Source of the DNA: Jannaschia formosa
GTDB lineage: Bacteria > Pseudomonadota > Alphaproteobacteria > Rhodobacterales > Rhodobacteraceae
Direction: 5' to 3'
Length of the DNA stretch: 64,000 bases
Assembly (NCBI RefSeq): GCF_003340555.1
Contig: NZ_QPLJ01000005.1
Span: 62,001-126,000, forward strand
Positions within the stretch are counted from its first letter, which is position 1. The number at the start of each line of letters is the position of its first letter. Of this stretch, positions 1 to 8,491 are shown in pieces. The position numbers and the translations under genes are program-made. Below the pieces are notes generated by a model that had not been told where the DNA came from, searched no databases, and saw nothing but the letters and a program-made list of their open reading frames with translations.

Positions 1-638
1 CCTGGGGCGTCGATGTCGCGATCACCGGCTGCCAGAAGGGGCTGATGACGCCGCCGGGCCTGTGCTTCGTCTTCTACAACGACCGGGCCGACCGCGCGCG
101 GGAGCGGGCGGATTGCGTCACCGGATGGTGGGACTGGCGGCCGCGCACCAACCCGGAGGTCTATTTCCGCTACTTCAACGGCACCGCGCCGACGCACCAC
201 CTCTATGGCCTGCGCGAGGCGCTGGACATGATCCACGAGGAAGGGATCGAGGCCGTCTGGGCGCGGCACGCCGCGCTGGCCCGCGGGGTCTGGGCCGCGC
301 TTTCGGCCTGGGAAGCCGAAGGCGGGCTGGAGATGAACGTCCGGGACGCGGCGCATCGCAGCCATGCCGTCACCTCGGTCCGGCTGCCGGGCGAGGGGAC
401 GAACCTGCGCGACTGGTGCGAGCGGGAGTTCGGGCTGACGCTGGGCATCGGGCTGGGGATGGCGCCGCCGGGCACGCCGGAATGGCACGGGTTCTTCCGC
501 ATCGGGCATATGGGCCATGTCAGCGGCCATACCGTCATGGGCACGCTGGGCACGATCGAGGCGGGGCTGTCGGCGCTGGGCGTGCCGCATGGCGAGGGCG
601 GGCTGACGGCGGCGGCGCGGGCGCTGGCGGCGGGCTGA
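1..638 (+). CDS. class V aminotransferase, 3' part (alanine/serine-glyoxylate type)
   Basis: The 5' end lies outside the window; the reading frame is open from base 3. The visible 212 residues are the C-terminal part of a fold-type I PLP enzyme of the alanine-glyoxylate / serine-glyoxylate aminotransferase group. The motif GCQKGLMTPPG near base 27 contains the lysine expected to bind PLP. A C-terminal small domain follows, with the segment RIGHMGHV typical of this family. Such enzymes move amino groups to glyoxylate or similar keto acids in the cytoplasm; the donor cannot be told from this fragment. Ureidoglycine-glyoxylate aminotransferase is an alternative. Confidence 0.88.
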   Translation, partial: WGVDVAITGCQKGLMTPPGLCFVFYNDRADRARERADCVTGWWDWRPRTNPEVYFRYFNGTAPTHHLYGLREALDMIHEEGIEAVWARHAALARGVWAALSAWEAEGGLEMNVRDAAHRSHAVTSVRLPGEGTNLRDWCEREFGLTLGIGLGMAPPGTPEWHGFFRIGHMGHVSGHTVMGTLGTIEAGLSALGVPHGEGGLTAAARALAAG

Positions 639-671
639 CGCCAAGCGCGGTCTTCGGGTCCGGCGCGGGCC

Positions 672-923
672 CTAGCGGCCCTCCTCCCGCGCGCGGGCGC
701 GGGCGAGGGCGGCGGCGACGCGGGCGTCCCACTCGGCCTCGGCCCGGGCGCGGGCGACGGACCAGCGGGTGATGCCCCAGTGCAGGCCGGCGCAGGTGGC
801 CAGCGCGATCAGGTAGCCCCAGATGCCCCAGATCATCACCAGGGCCACGATCAGGATCATGTAGGCGGTCCAGAGGAACGCCTCCGTATAGTCCTCGACC
901 CGCTCCGGCCGATCGTCGCGCAT
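672..923 (-). CDS. small membrane protein, unknown function
   Basis: An 83-residue protein with a charged N-terminus (MRDDRPERVEDY), a hydrophobic stretch at about residues 15-50 that could form one long or two short membrane helices, and an Ala/Arg-rich, probably helical tail. I chose the ATG at 923 because GGAGG lies 6 nt upstream; the frame is open further upstream but has no comparable ribosome site. No family recognised. It is convergent with the aminotransferase upstream in the window. The composition and ribosome binding site support a real gene. Confidence 0.6.
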   Translation of the reverse strand: MRDDRPERVEDYTEAFLWTAYMILIVALVMIWGIWGYLIALATCAGLHWGITRWSVARARAEAEWDARVAAALARARAREEGR

Positions 924-1022
924 GAGCCGCCTCCGTTGGTTGCCCGAGGGAAGGTTAGACCGCTCCTTCCGACGCGACAACGCCCGTGGCCGCCGGACGG
1001 GTCCCGTCCTGCCTTCGGCGCG

Positions 1023-2156
1023 TCACGTTGCCGTGTTCGCGGCGGCTTCGGGCATCGCGGAGGCCTCGGCCAGGGCGCCGGGGAGGGCGGCGGCGAAGGC
1101 CTCCATGTCGGCCTGCGTGCCGCAGCTGACGCGGATGCAGCGGTCGAGCGGCGCGACGCCGGGCATCCGCACGAAGATGCCGCGCGCGAGCAGCCCCGCC
1201 AGCACGCGCCGGGCGAAATCGCCGTCCCGCCCGCAGTCGAGGGTCACGAAGTTGGTCGCCGAGGGGATCGGCGTGAGCCCGTTCTCCGCCGCGATCGCGG
1301 CGATGGTGTCGCGGGACTGGGCGACCTGGGCCAGGACGTTGGCGTGCCAGGCGGTGTCGGCCAGCGCGGCGCGCGCCCCGGCCTGGGCGACGCGGTTCAG
1401 GCCGAAATGGTTCCGCACCCGGTCAAAGGCGGCGACGAGCTCGGGATGGCCCAGCGCGTAGCCGACCCGCAGCCCCGCCAGCCCGTGCGCCTTGGAGAAG
1501 GTGCGCATCCGGATCAGCCGCGCGTCGGTGGTGTCGAGCGGCGGGACCGCCTCGGGCGGGGCGAGATCGGCATAGGCCTCGTCGAGGCAGAGCAGGCAGC
1601 CCTCGGGCAGCGCGTCGAGCATCGCGGCGATGGCCTGCGCGGGATGCCAGGTGCCCATCGGGTTGTCGGGATTCGAGAGGTAGACGAGCTTTGCGCCGGT
1701 CTCCCGCGCCTTCGCGGCCAGGGCCTCTGGGTCCTCGCGGTCGTCCCTGAAGGGGACGGTGTGGAGCCTGCCGCCGAAGCCCGCGACGTGGTAGTTGAAG
1801 GTCGGATAGGCGCCCGCCGAGGTCACGACCGCGTCGCCCGGCGCGACCAGCAGCCGGACGAGATAGCCGAGCAGCCCGTCGATGCCCTCGCCCGCGACCA
1901 CGGCCCCGGGCGCGACACCGTGATGGGCGGCGAGGTCGCGGCGCAGGTCGTGATATTCCGGGTCGCCGTAGCGCCAGCCGTCCCGCGCGGCCTGCTCCAT
2001 CGCCTCGACGGCGCGGGGGGAGGGGCCGAAGGGACTCTCGTTCGCGCCGAGACGGGCGGCGAAGGGCGCGCCGCGTGCCCTTTCCTGCGCTTCGGGGCCG
2101 ACGAAGGGGACCGAGGCGGGCAGGCTGGCGGCGAGATCGGTGAGGCGATGGGTCAT
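1023..2156 (-). CDS. HisC-like pyridoxal-phosphate aminotransferase
   Basis: 377 residues, the normal length for class I/II aminotransferases of the histidinol-phosphate aminotransferase group. Visible motifs are the substrate/PLP loop SNPDNPMG, the DEAYADL segment with the PLP-ring aspartate, the PLP lysine in TFSKAHGLAGLRVGYA, and the C-terminal arginine in CIRVSCG. It is expected to transaminate histidinol phosphate or an aromatic amino acid. No other his gene is nearby, and many alphaproteobacteria carry several HisC paralogues, so the substrate is uncertain. The gene is divergent from the GST at 2267, sharing a 110-bp upstream region. Confidence 0.85.
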   Translation of the reverse strand: MTHRLTDLAASLPASVPFVGPEAQERARGAPFAARLGANESPFGPSPRAVEAMEQAARDGWRYGDPEYHDLRRDLAAHHGVAPGAVVAGEGIDGLLGYLVRLLVAPGDAVVTSAGAYPTFNYHVAGFGGRLHTVPFRDDREDPEALAAKARETGAKLVYLSNPDNPMGTWHPAQAIAAMLDALPEGCLLCLDEAYADLAPPEAVPPLDTTDARLIRMRTFSKAHGLAGLRVGYALGHPELVAAFDRVRNHFGLNRVAQAGARAALADTAWHANVLAQVAQSRDTIAAIAAENGLTPIPSATNFVTLDCGRDGDFARRVLAGLLARGIFVRMPGVAPLDRCIRVSCGTQADMEAFAAALPGALAEASAMPEAAANTAT

Positions 2157-2205
2157 GGCCGTCTCGCTAGCGCGAAACCGCGCGGGGCGCGAGTGGCTTG
2201 ATCCC

Positions 2206-2221
2206 CGCCTGCGCGCAGGCG
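2206..2221. repeat. perfect 16-bp palindrome between divergent genes
   Basis: CGCCTGCGCGCAGGCG reads identically on both strands and sits in the intergenic region of the divergent HisC-like and GST genes. It could be an operator or simply a GC-rich intergenic palindrome; nothing in the sequence decides this. Confidence 0.4.
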
Positions 2222-2266
2222 AAGACGGGCGGGCGCGGGCGAGGACGGGCGTGAGGGGAGAGCGCG

Positions 2267-2851
2267 ATGCTGAAGCTTTACGGTGTGGTCAAGAGCCGGG
2301 CGATGCGCCCGCTCTGGCTGTTGGAGGAGTTGGGCGAACCCTTCGAATGGGTGCCGGCCGGGCCGCAGTCGGAGGGCGTGCGGGCGGTCTCGCCGCTGGG
2401 CAAGGTCCCGGTGCTGGTGACCGACGAGGGGCCGATCTTCGATTCGGTGGCGCAGATGACCTGGCTCGCCGACCGCGCGGGGCGGTTCACACATCCGGCG
2501 GGCAGCTACCAGCGCGCGCGGCAGGACGGGCTGACCAACACGATCAACGAGACCTTCGACGCGGTGCTCTGGGCCTATGCCAAGCACAGCTTCGTCCTGC
2601 CCGAGGAGCGCAGGGTCCCGGAAGTGAAGGAGTCGCTGCGCTGGCAGTTCGGGCGCTATGCCGCGGTCATGGCCGAGCTGATCGAGGGGCCCTGCGTGAT
2701 GGGCGAGGAGCCGCTGATCCCGGACTTCCTGCTGGCGCATTGCTGCGGCTGGGCGGCGGGGCTGAAGTTCGACCTGCCCGAGGGGCTGCGCGCGCACATG
2801 AACGCCATGCGGGCGCGGCCCGCCTTCCGCCGCGCCCTCGCCCGTGAGTGA
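2267..2851 (+). CDS. glutathione S-transferase family protein
   Basis: 194 residues. The N-terminal thioredoxin-like half starts MLKLYGVVKSRAMRPLWLLE, with the Ser-Arg pair where GSTs place the residue that activates the glutathione thiol. It continues to GKVPVLV (cis-Pro) and the DSVAQM segment that binds the gamma-glutamyl group. An all-helical C-terminal half follows. Cytoplasmic; expected to conjugate or reduce with glutathione. The stop overlaps the GTG start of the next gene by 8 bp, so it is probably the first gene of a GST-otnC-otnI operon. GGGGAGAG precedes the ATG. Confidence 0.88.
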   Translation: MLKLYGVVKSRAMRPLWLLEELGEPFEWVPAGPQSEGVRAVSPLGKVPVLVTDEGPIFDSVAQMTWLADRAGRFTHPAGSYQRARQDGLTNTINETFDAVLWAYAKHSFVLPEERRVPEVKESLRWQFGRYAAVMAELIEGPCVMGEEPLIPDFLLAHCCGWAAGLKFDLPEGLRAHMNAMRARPAFRRALARE

Positions 2852-3485
2852 GGCCGCGCTGCGCGAGCGGCTCTGCGACATGGCGCGATCGCTCTACGAG
2901 CGCGGGCTGACGCATGGGTCGACGGGCAACATCTCGGCGCGGACCGAGGATGGCGGGCTGCTGGTCTCGCCCACCGGCACGAGCTTCGGGCGGCTGGACC
3001 CGGCGCGGCTGGCGCGCTTCGACGCCGGGGGGCGGCAGGTCGAGGGCGACCGGCCGACCAAGGAGATGCCGCTGCATGCCGCCTTCTACGAGACGCGGTC
3101 CTGCGGCGCGGTGGTGCATCTGCATTCCTGCCATTCGGTCGCCCTGTCGCTGGTGACAGAGCCGGGGGAGGAGTTCCTGCCGCCGCTTACGCCCTATGCC
3201 GTCATGCAGCTGGGGCGCGTGGCGCTGCTGCCCTACTACATGCCGGGCGATCCGGAGATGGGCGCGGCGGTGCGGGGGCTGGCGGGCAGGCGCTCGGCGG
3301 TGATGCTGGCCAATCACGGGCCGGCCGTGGCGGGCCGGGACGTCGAGGCGGCCTGCAACGCCATCGAGGAGCTGGAGGCGACGGCGCGGCTGGTGCTGCT
3401 GACGCGCGGGATGGGCCCCCGGGGGCTGACCGGCGAGCAGGTCGGGCGGCTGGTCACGCGATTCGATCTGGAGTGGGACGAATGA
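2844..3485 (+). CDS. otnC: class II aldolase/adducin protein, OtnC-like 3-oxo-tetronate 4-phosphate decarboxylase
   Basis: 213 residues of the zinc-dependent class II aldolase fold. GSTGNIS near residue 28 forms the phosphate-binding loop. The metal histidines lie in HLHSCHS and in ANHGP, and TKEMPLH carries the catalytic glutamate. OtnC proteins decarboxylate 3-oxo-tetronate 4-phosphate in tetronate catabolism. The following gene is an OtnI-type isomerase, which supports this reading over fuculose-phosphate aldolase. The start is GTG inside the GST gene. The kinase and dehydrogenase of the known pathway are not in the window, so the assignment rests on family and neighbour only. Confidence 0.8.
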   Translation: MSEAALRERLCDMARSLYERGLTHGSTGNISARTEDGGLLVSPTGTSFGRLDPARLARFDAGGRQVEGDRPTKEMPLHAAFYETRSCGAVVHLHSCHSVALSLVTEPGEEFLPPLTPYAVMQLGRVALLPYYMPGDPEMGAAVRGLAGRRSAVMLANHGPAVAGRDVEAACNAIEELEATARLVLLTRGMGPRGLTGEQVGRLVTRFDLEWDE

Positions 3486-4222
3486 GGTTTTCCGCGAATC
3501 TGGGGTTTCTCTGGGCGGACCGGCCCCTGCCCGACGCGATCCGCGCGGCGAAGGCGGCCGGGTTCGACGCGGTGGAGTTGCACTGGCCCTACGAGGTGCC
3601 CGCCGCCGAGGTCCGCGCCGCGCTGGAGGAGACCGGGCTGCCCTGCCTCGGGCTGAACACGCGCCGGGGCGAGACCGGCGGGCTTTGTGCGCAGCCGGGG
3701 CGGGGGGCGGAGGCGCGGACCGCCATCGACGAGGCGGTGGCCTATGCCCGCGCAATCGGCGCCGGGGCGGTGCACGCGATGGCCGGGGTCGCCGAAGGGG
3801 CGGCGGCGGAGGCGGCGTTCCGGGAGGCGCTGGCCCATGCCTGCGAGACGGCGCCGGAGCTGACGATCCTGATCGAGCCGCTGAACCGCCATGACGCGCC
3901 GGGCTACTTCCTGAGAACGACCGGGCAGGCCGCGGAGCTGATCGCCGCGCTGGGGCGGCCGAACCTGAAGCTGATGTTCGACTGCTACCACGCGCAGGTC
4001 ACGGAGGGCGACCTGACCCGGCGCTTCGCCGGGCTGCGGCCGATCGTCGGGCATGTGCAGTTCGCGGGCGTGCCCGCGCGGGGGCGGCCCGACGAGGGGG
4101 AGATCGCCTTCGACCGGCTGCTGCCCGCGCTGGGCTGGGACGGGCCGATGGGAGCGGAATACAGGCCCGGCGGCGATACCGACGCGACGCTGGGCTGGCT
4201 GGAGCGGTTCCGGGCGCTGTGA
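3482..4222 (+). CDS. otnI: hydroxypyruvate isomerase family protein, OtnI-like 2-oxo-tetronate isomerase
   Basis: 246 residues of the xylose-isomerase-like TIM-barrel family. Family landmarks are RFSANLGFLW at the N-terminus, FDAVELHWPY, IEPLNRHD with a metal-binding glutamate, LMFDCYH, VGHVQFA and GAEYRP. The ATG at 3482 overlaps the otnC stop as ATGA, implying translational coupling. OtnI isomerises 2-oxo-tetronate to 3-oxo-tetronate ahead of phosphorylation, whereas the sister Hyi enzyme isomerises hydroxypyruvate. The otnC neighbour favours OtnI. Convergent with nusB. Confidence 0.82.
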   Translation: MRFSANLGFLWADRPLPDAIRAAKAAGFDAVELHWPYEVPAAEVRAALEETGLPCLGLNTRRGETGGLCAQPGRGAEARTAIDEAVAYARAIGAGAVHAMAGVAEGAAAEAAFREALAHACETAPELTILIEPLNRHDAPGYFLRTTGQAAELIAALGRPNLKLMFDCYHAQVTEGDLTRRFAGLRPIVGHVQFAGVPARGRPDEGEIAFDRLLPALGWDGPMGAEYRPGGDTDATLGWLERFRAL

Positions 4223-4257
4223 CCGGCGGGGCTTCCGGGGGGCGGTAGCGAGAGCGA

Positions 4258-4280
4258 GACGGGGGAAGGTGGCCCCCGTC
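4258..4280. terminator. hairpin between convergent otnI and nusB
   Basis: GACGGGGG pairs perfectly with CCCCCGTC across a 7-nt loop, an 8-bp stem that runs into the nusB stop codon. No T-run follows on either strand, so this is a stem-only candidate for a shared bidirectional terminator or 3'-end stabiliser. Confidence 0.45.
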
Positions 4281-4755
4281 AGAGGCGGTCGAAGGCCTTC
4301 GCCATCTGGTCGAGCACGGCGTTGACGAGGCCGCCCTCCTTGCCTTCGGGGAAGAAGGCGCGGGCGATCTCGACATATTCGGTGATGACGACCTTCGGCG
4401 GGGTCTCGGCCGCCAGCAGCTCGGAGCCCGCCGCACGGAACAGCGCGCGCAGCGTCGGGTCGATGCGGCCGAGCGGCCAGCGGTCGACCAGGGCGGCGTC
4501 GGTCGCGCGGTCGATCCGCACCTGCGCATCGACGGCACCCTCGATGAGCGCGCGGAACAGGTCCACGTCGCCTTCGGAAAGCTGTCCCTCCTCGGTGACC
4601 ATGCCGAAGCGATGATCCTCGAACTCCTGCCGGACGCGGTCGGCGCCCTGGCCGCCCGCTTCCATCTGGAACAGCGCCTGCACGGCATAGAGCCGCGCGG
4701 CGGATTTCATGCGTCGCTTGAGCGCGCGCTTCTCGTCGGGCGTGAGGTCGGACAT
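4279..4755 (-). CDS. nusB: transcription antitermination factor NusB
   Basis: 158 residues, all-helical NusB fold: RRMKSAARLYAVQALFQME at the N-terminus (RNA-binding first helix), LIEGAVDAQVRIDRATDAAL in the middle, RIDPTLRALFRAAGSEL and the final VITEYVEIARAFF and LVNAVLDQMAK helices. NusB with NusE binds boxA in rRNA leaders and promotes antitermination. I used the ATG at 4755; the frame continues upstream without a better start. In many alphaproteobacteria nusB follows ribH, but here ribH lies 8 kb away. Divergent from coxB. Confidence 0.93.
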   Translation of the reverse strand: MSDLTPDEKRALKRRMKSAARLYAVQALFQMEAGGQGADRVRQEFEDHRFGMVTEEGQLSEGDVDLFRALIEGAVDAQVRIDRATDAALVDRWPLGRIDPTLRALFRAAGSELLAAETPPKVVITEYVEIARAFFPEGKEGGLVNAVLDQMAKAFDRL

Positions 4756-4951
4756 GCCGCGCGGGTTATGGGGCGCGGCGCGGCGGGTCAAGCGGCGCCG
4801 GATGCGGTGTGCCATCGCATGCAGTTCCGTGCGACGGATCGCCCCTGATCCCCCGGGCGGGGTTGCGGACTCCCCCCTGCCTATGATTTTAGGCGTCGAG
4901 TTTCGGCGTGGGAGGGACCTGCGCAGGACCCGTTCAGACAGGATGACCGGA
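4756..4951. promoter_or_regulatory. divergent nusB / coxB promoter region
   Basis: This 196-bp gap must hold the promoters of nusB and the cytochrome oxidase operon. A -10-like TATGAT lies at 4882-4887 on the + strand, about 65 bp before coxB. The TTGCGG at 4863 is too close (13 bp) to be a standard -35 partner, so the promoter call is weak. Confidence 0.3.
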
Positions 4952-5824
4952 ATGACCGTCAAGACACTCCGCGCCGCGCTCGGCGCCGCCGCGATCGCCC
5001 CGTTCGCCGCCCTTCCCGCCGCGGCGCAGAGCTTCGATTTCGGCCCGCTTCCCATCATCGGGCAGCCGCAGAACGGCGGCATCGGCTTCCAGCCGGCGGC
5101 GACCTCGATCGCGCGCGACGTCCACTGGCTCGACGCTTTCCTGCTCGTCGCGATCACGATCATCGCGATCTTCGTGACCGGCCTGATCGCCTGGGTCGTC
5201 CTGCGCTACAACGCCAAGGTGAACGCCGTTCCGGCCCGCTTCACCCACAACTCGCCGCTGGAGGTGACCTGGACGATCGTGCCGATCCTGATCCTGGTGG
5301 GGATCGGCGCCTTCTCGCTGCCGGTGCTGTTCGACCAGCAGCGCATCCCCGAGGGCGACGTGGTCGTGAAGGTCTCCGGCTTTCAGTGGGCCTGGGAATA
5401 CGAGTATCCGGACGAAGGCATCACCTTCCAGAGCTACATGATCGGCGCCGACGCGGGCAACGTGCTGACGCCCGAGGTCCTCGTCCAGTTGCAGGAGGCC
5501 GGATACACCGAGGACCAGTTCCGCCTCGCGACCGATACCTCGGTCGTGGTTCCGGTCGGCAAGACGATCGTGATGCAGGTCACCGCGACCGACGTCATCC
5601 ATTCCTGGACGATCCCCGCCTTCGGCGTGAAGCAGGACGGCATTCCCGGCCGTCTCGCCCAGCTGTGGTTCGAGGCCGAGGCGGAGGGCGTCTATTTCGG
5701 CCAGTGCTCGGAGCTCTGCGGGATCTCGCATGCCTACATGCCGATCACGGTCAAGGTCGTCTCTGAAGAAGCATATGCCGCCTGGCTCGAGGCCATGAAG
5801 GCCGGCGAGATCGTGACCTGGTGA
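4952..5824 (+). CDS. coxB: cytochrome c oxidase subunit II
   Basis: 290 residues. A cleavable signal (about residues 1-25, ending AALPAAAQ) is followed by two transmembrane helices at about 50-75 and 90-115 and a periplasmic cupredoxin domain. The binuclear CuA site is intact: Cys252, Cys256, His260 and Met263, with the upstream His in VIHSW. It accepts electrons from cytochrome c and passes them to subunit I of the aa3 oxidase. The ATG at 4943 is an alternative start; I prefer 4952 because AGGA sits 8 nt upstream. First gene of the oxidase operon; coxA is not in the window. Confidence 0.95.
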   Translation: MTVKTLRAALGAAAIAPFAALPAAAQSFDFGPLPIIGQPQNGGIGFQPAATSIARDVHWLDAFLLVAITIIAIFVTGLIAWVVLRYNAKVNAVPARFTHNSPLEVTWTIVPILILVGIGAFSLPVLFDQQRIPEGDVVVKVSGFQWAWEYEYPDEGITFQSYMIGADAGNVLTPEVLVQLQEAGYTEDQFRLATDTSVVVPVGKTIVMQVTATDVIHSWTIPAFGVKQDGIPGRLAQLWFEAEAEGVYFGQCSELCGISHAYMPITVKVVSEEAYAAWLEAMKAGEIVTW

Positions 5825-6762
5825 CCGACGCCTCGCTCCATATCCCGGCCCGGCCCGCCATGTCAGACCAGGCGGGTCTCGGCGATTACTGGCAGCTGCT
5901 GAAGCCGCGGCTGATGTCGCTGTCGGTCTTCACCGCGCTGGTCGGGCTGCTGGTCGCGCCGGGCGCCCCGCATCCGGTGCTGGGCGCGGCGTCGATCCTG
6001 TGGATCGCGCTGGGAGCGGGGGCCTCGGGCGCGCTGAACATGTGGTTCGACGCCGATATCGACCGGGTGATGAAGCGCACGCGGAAGCGGCCCATCCCGG
6101 CAGGCCGGGTGAGCCCCGGCGACGCGCTGGCGCTGGGGCTGTTCCTGACCGGCGTCTCGGTGGTCATGCTGGGGCTGACGGCGAACTGGGTCGCGGCCGG
6201 CTGGCTGGGTTTCACGATCTTCTTCTACGCCGTGATCTATTCGATGTGGCTGAAGCGGACGACGTCCTGGAACACGGTGATCGGCGGGCTGGCAGGCGCC
6301 TTCCCCCCGATGATCGGTTGGGCCGCGGCGACCGGGTCGACCCCGCTGGAGGCCTGGCTGCTGGTCGGGCTGATCTTCATGTGGACGCCACCCCATTTCT
6401 GGGCGCTGGCGCTGTTCGTGAAGCTCGACTACCACGAGGCGCGCATCCCGATGCTGACGGTTACTCACGGCCGGGACGAGACGCGGCGCCAGGCGCTCGT
6501 CTATGCCGTCGGGCTGGCGCTGGTGTCGCTCGCCACGGCGGTGTCGTCGATCGGCGGGCCGCTGACGCTGGCGGTGGCCCTGGTGCTGAACGGCGTCTTC
6601 GTCGGCCGTGCCTGGCAGATGTACCGCCGCACCGACGCCGACAGCGAGGCCGATGGCCACGCGGCCGAGAAGGGGCTGTTCAAGTGGTCCCTCGTCTACC
6701 TTTTCGCGCATTTCTCGGTCTTCGTCGCCGAGGCCGCGCTTGGCCCCTGGGGAGGCTGGTGA
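5821..6762 (+). CDS. ctaB: protohaem IX farnesyltransferase (haem O synthase)
   Basis: 313 residues with about nine membrane helices, of the UbiA prenyltransferase superfamily. The first Asp-rich motif is intact (Asn73, Asp77, Asp81, then KRTRKRP), as is the second region around YSMWLKRTTSWN. The enzyme attaches a farnesyl group to haem B, giving haem O for the oxidase. The GTG start at 5821 overlaps the coxB stop (GTGA); an internal ATG at 5860 is possible. Also named cyoE. Position directly after coxB matches the usual Rhodobacteraceae order. Confidence 0.94.
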   Translation: MTDASLHIPARPAMSDQAGLGDYWQLLKPRLMSLSVFTALVGLLVAPGAPHPVLGAASILWIALGAGASGALNMWFDADIDRVMKRTRKRPIPAGRVSPGDALALGLFLTGVSVVMLGLTANWVAAGWLGFTIFFYAVIYSMWLKRTTSWNTVIGGLAGAFPPMIGWAAATGSTPLEAWLLVGLIFMWTPPHFWALALFVKLDYHEARIPMLTVTHGRDETRRQALVYAVGLALVSLATAVSSIGGPLTLAVALVLNGVFVGRAWQMYRRTDADSEADGHAAEKGLFKWSLVYLFAHFSVFVAEAALGPWGGW

Positions 6763-6950
6763 TGTACAAGGAATCCGCGACCCATATCGAGCGCCGGGGC
6801 CGCAACTTCGGCATTCTCGGCGTGCTGATCGCATTCATCGTGATCGTCTTCGGCATCACGGTCGCCAAGATCCAGACCGGCGGCTTCTCGGAAGGGTTCG
6901 ACCACGTCGCCCGCCCGGCCCTGATCTCGCAGGAGGAGGCGTCGCAGTGA
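6762..6950 (+). CDS. small single-span protein of the cytochrome oxidase operon (CtaF-like)
   Basis: A 62-residue protein with a basic N-terminus (ERRGRN), one membrane helix at about residues 16-36 (GILGVLIAFIVIVFGITV) and a short polar tail. Its ATG overlaps the ctaB stop (TGATG) and its stop overlaps the ctaG GTG start, so it is translated as part of the operon. A short single-span protein at this spot is common in related bacteria and is assumed to help oxidase assembly, but its activity is not known to me. Confidence 0.85.
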   Translation: MYKESATHIERRGRNFGILGVLIAFIVIVFGITVAKIQTGGFSEGFDHVARPALISQEEASQ

Positions 6951-7540
6951 TCGGCAGCTGGTGGAGAGGACTGACCGACAACGGCCGCGTCATCGCAATG
7001 ACGGGGGCGACGGTGATCGGCATGGGTTCGCTCGGCTGGGCGGCGGTGCCGCTCTACGACCTGTTCTGCCGGGTCACGGGCTATGGCGGCACGACCGCGC
7101 AGGCCGCGGCGGCCCCGGCGGAGATGCGTGACGAGACCGTTCTCGTGCGCTTCGACGCCTCGCGCGCCCGCGACATGCCGTGGGAGTTCAAGCCCGTCCA
7201 GAACAGGATGCGGGTGAACCTCGGCGCCACCAACATCGCCTTCTACGAGGCGCATAACCCGACAGACCGGCCCGTCGCCGGCACCGCCAGCTTCAATGTC
7301 GCGCCCTTCGCCACCGGGCCCCATTTCGTCAAGATCGACTGCTTCTGCTTCGAGGAGCAGATCCTGATGCCCGGCGAGACCGTGTCGATGCCGGTCACCT
7401 TCTTCGTCGACCCCTCGATCCTCGACGATCCGGAGGCGAAGCACATGCCCGAGATCACGCTGTCCTACACGTTCCACGAAATCGACTTGCCCGAAGAGCA
7501 TGCCGCGCTCCAGACCGGCGCGGACGAGACGATCAACTGA
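6947..7540 (+). CDS. ctaG: cytochrome c oxidase assembly protein CtaG/Cox11
   Basis: 197 residues. One N-terminal membrane helix (about residues 14-33) anchors a periplasmic immunoglobulin-like domain. The copper-binding CFCF motif is at residues 132-135, followed by EEQ, and an upstream Cys in [11 protein letters not shown] is also typical. Cox11 delivers copper to the CuB site of subunit I. The GTG at 6947 overlaps the preceding stop by 4 bp. Confidence 0.94.
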   Translation: MIGSWWRGLTDNGRVIAMTGATVIGMGSLGWAAVPLYDLFCRVTGYGGTTAQAAAAPAEMRDETVLVRFDASRARDMPWEFKPVQNRMRVNLGATNIAFYEAHNPTDRPVAGTASFNVAPFATGPHFVKIDCFCFEEQILMPGETVSMPVTFFVDPSILDDPEAKHMPEITLSYTFHEIDLPEEHAALQTGADETIN

Positions 7541-7578
7541 GGCCCGGCCGCGCCCGCGACCAAAACGAGAGAAGACCG

Positions 7579-8391
7579 ATGGCCCACGCCAAGAACCACG
7601 ACTACCACATCCTGCCGCCCTCGATCTGGCCCTTCATCGGGGCGATCTCGGCCTTCTTCATGCTGATCGGCGCGGTCATCTGGATGTCGCCGAACATCGA
7701 GAACAACCATCCCTGGCTGTTCCTCGCCGGCTTCGTCGGCGTGCTCGCTGTGATGGTGGCCTGGTGGTCCGACGTCATCCGCGAATCGAACATGGGCGAC
7801 CACACCCCGGTCGTCCGCATCGGCCTGCGCTACGGCTTCATCTTCTTCATCATGTCGGAGGTGATGTTCTTCGCGGCGTGGTTCTGGTCGTTCTTCAAGC
7901 ACGCGATCTACCCGATGGGTCCCGACAGCCCGCTGGTCGACGGCGTCTGGCCGCCCGCGGGGATCGAGACCTTCGACCCTTGGCACCTGCCGCTGATCAA
8001 CACGCTGATCCTGCTCTGCTCGGGGGCCGCCGCGACCTGGGCGCACCACGCCCTGGTCCACGAGAACAACCGCCAGGACATGAAGTGGGGCCTGATCCTC
8101 GCCATCGGACTGGGCGTGCTGTTCACCGGCTTCCAGATCTACGAGTACAGCCACGCGGCCTTCGGCTTCGCCGGCAACATCTACGGCGCCAACTTCTTCA
8201 TGGCGACCGGCTTCCACGGCGTCCACGTCATCATCGGGACGATCTTCCTCGCCGTCTGTCTGTTTCGGCTGCAGCAGGGGCATTTCACGCCCACGAAGCA
8301 TATCGGCTTCGAGGCGGCGGCCTGGTACTGGCACTTCGTCGACGTGGTCTGGCTGTTCCTCTTCGCCGCCGTCTACGTCTGGGGCGGCTGA
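7579..8391 (+). CDS. coxC: cytochrome c oxidase subunit III
   Basis: 270 residues with seven predicted membrane helices. Family segments are [15 protein letters not shown] at the N-terminus, [22 protein letters not shown] with the conserved glutamate, HHALVHENN, and the C-terminal [11 protein letters not shown]. Subunit III stabilises the aa3 oxidase core and supports proton uptake. Separated from ctaG by 38 bp with its own AGAGAAG ribosome site. A GC hairpin follows before surf1, which may lower downstream readthrough. Confidence 0.95.
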   Translation: MAHAKNHDYHILPPSIWPFIGAISAFFMLIGAVIWMSPNIENNHPWLFLAGFVGVLAVMVAWWSDVIRESNMGDHTPVVRIGLRYGFIFFIMSEVMFFAAWFWSFFKHAIYPMGPDSPLVDGVWPPAGIETFDPWHLPLINTLILLCSGAAATWAHHALVHENNRQDMKWGLILAIGLGVLFTGFQIYEYSHAAFGFAGNIYGANFFMATGFHGVHVIIGTIFLAVCLFRLQQGHFTPTKHIGFEAAAWYWHFVDVVWLFLFAAVYVWGG

Positions 8392-8447
8392 CGCGACGGT
8401 CGGTCGGCTTCTTCCAAGGAACTGACCGGATCCTTCGAGGGATCTGG

Positions 8448-8470
8448 GCGGCGCGGGTCCCTCGCGCCGC
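8448..8470 (+). terminator. hairpin between coxC and surf1
   Basis: GCGGCGCG and CGCGCCGC form a perfect 8-bp stem with a 7-nt loop 57 bp after coxC. Only TT follows, so it is at best a weak terminator or an RNA-stability element that separates oxidase subunit expression from the downstream genes. Confidence 0.4.
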
Positions 8471-8491
8471 TTCCGCGTTCAAGAGGTGCCC

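Noticed and set aside
4709-4951. Upstream extension of coxB to an ATG at 4709
   Set aside because: It would put 81 Arg/Pro-rich residues in front of a clear signal peptide and run through the divergent nusB start.
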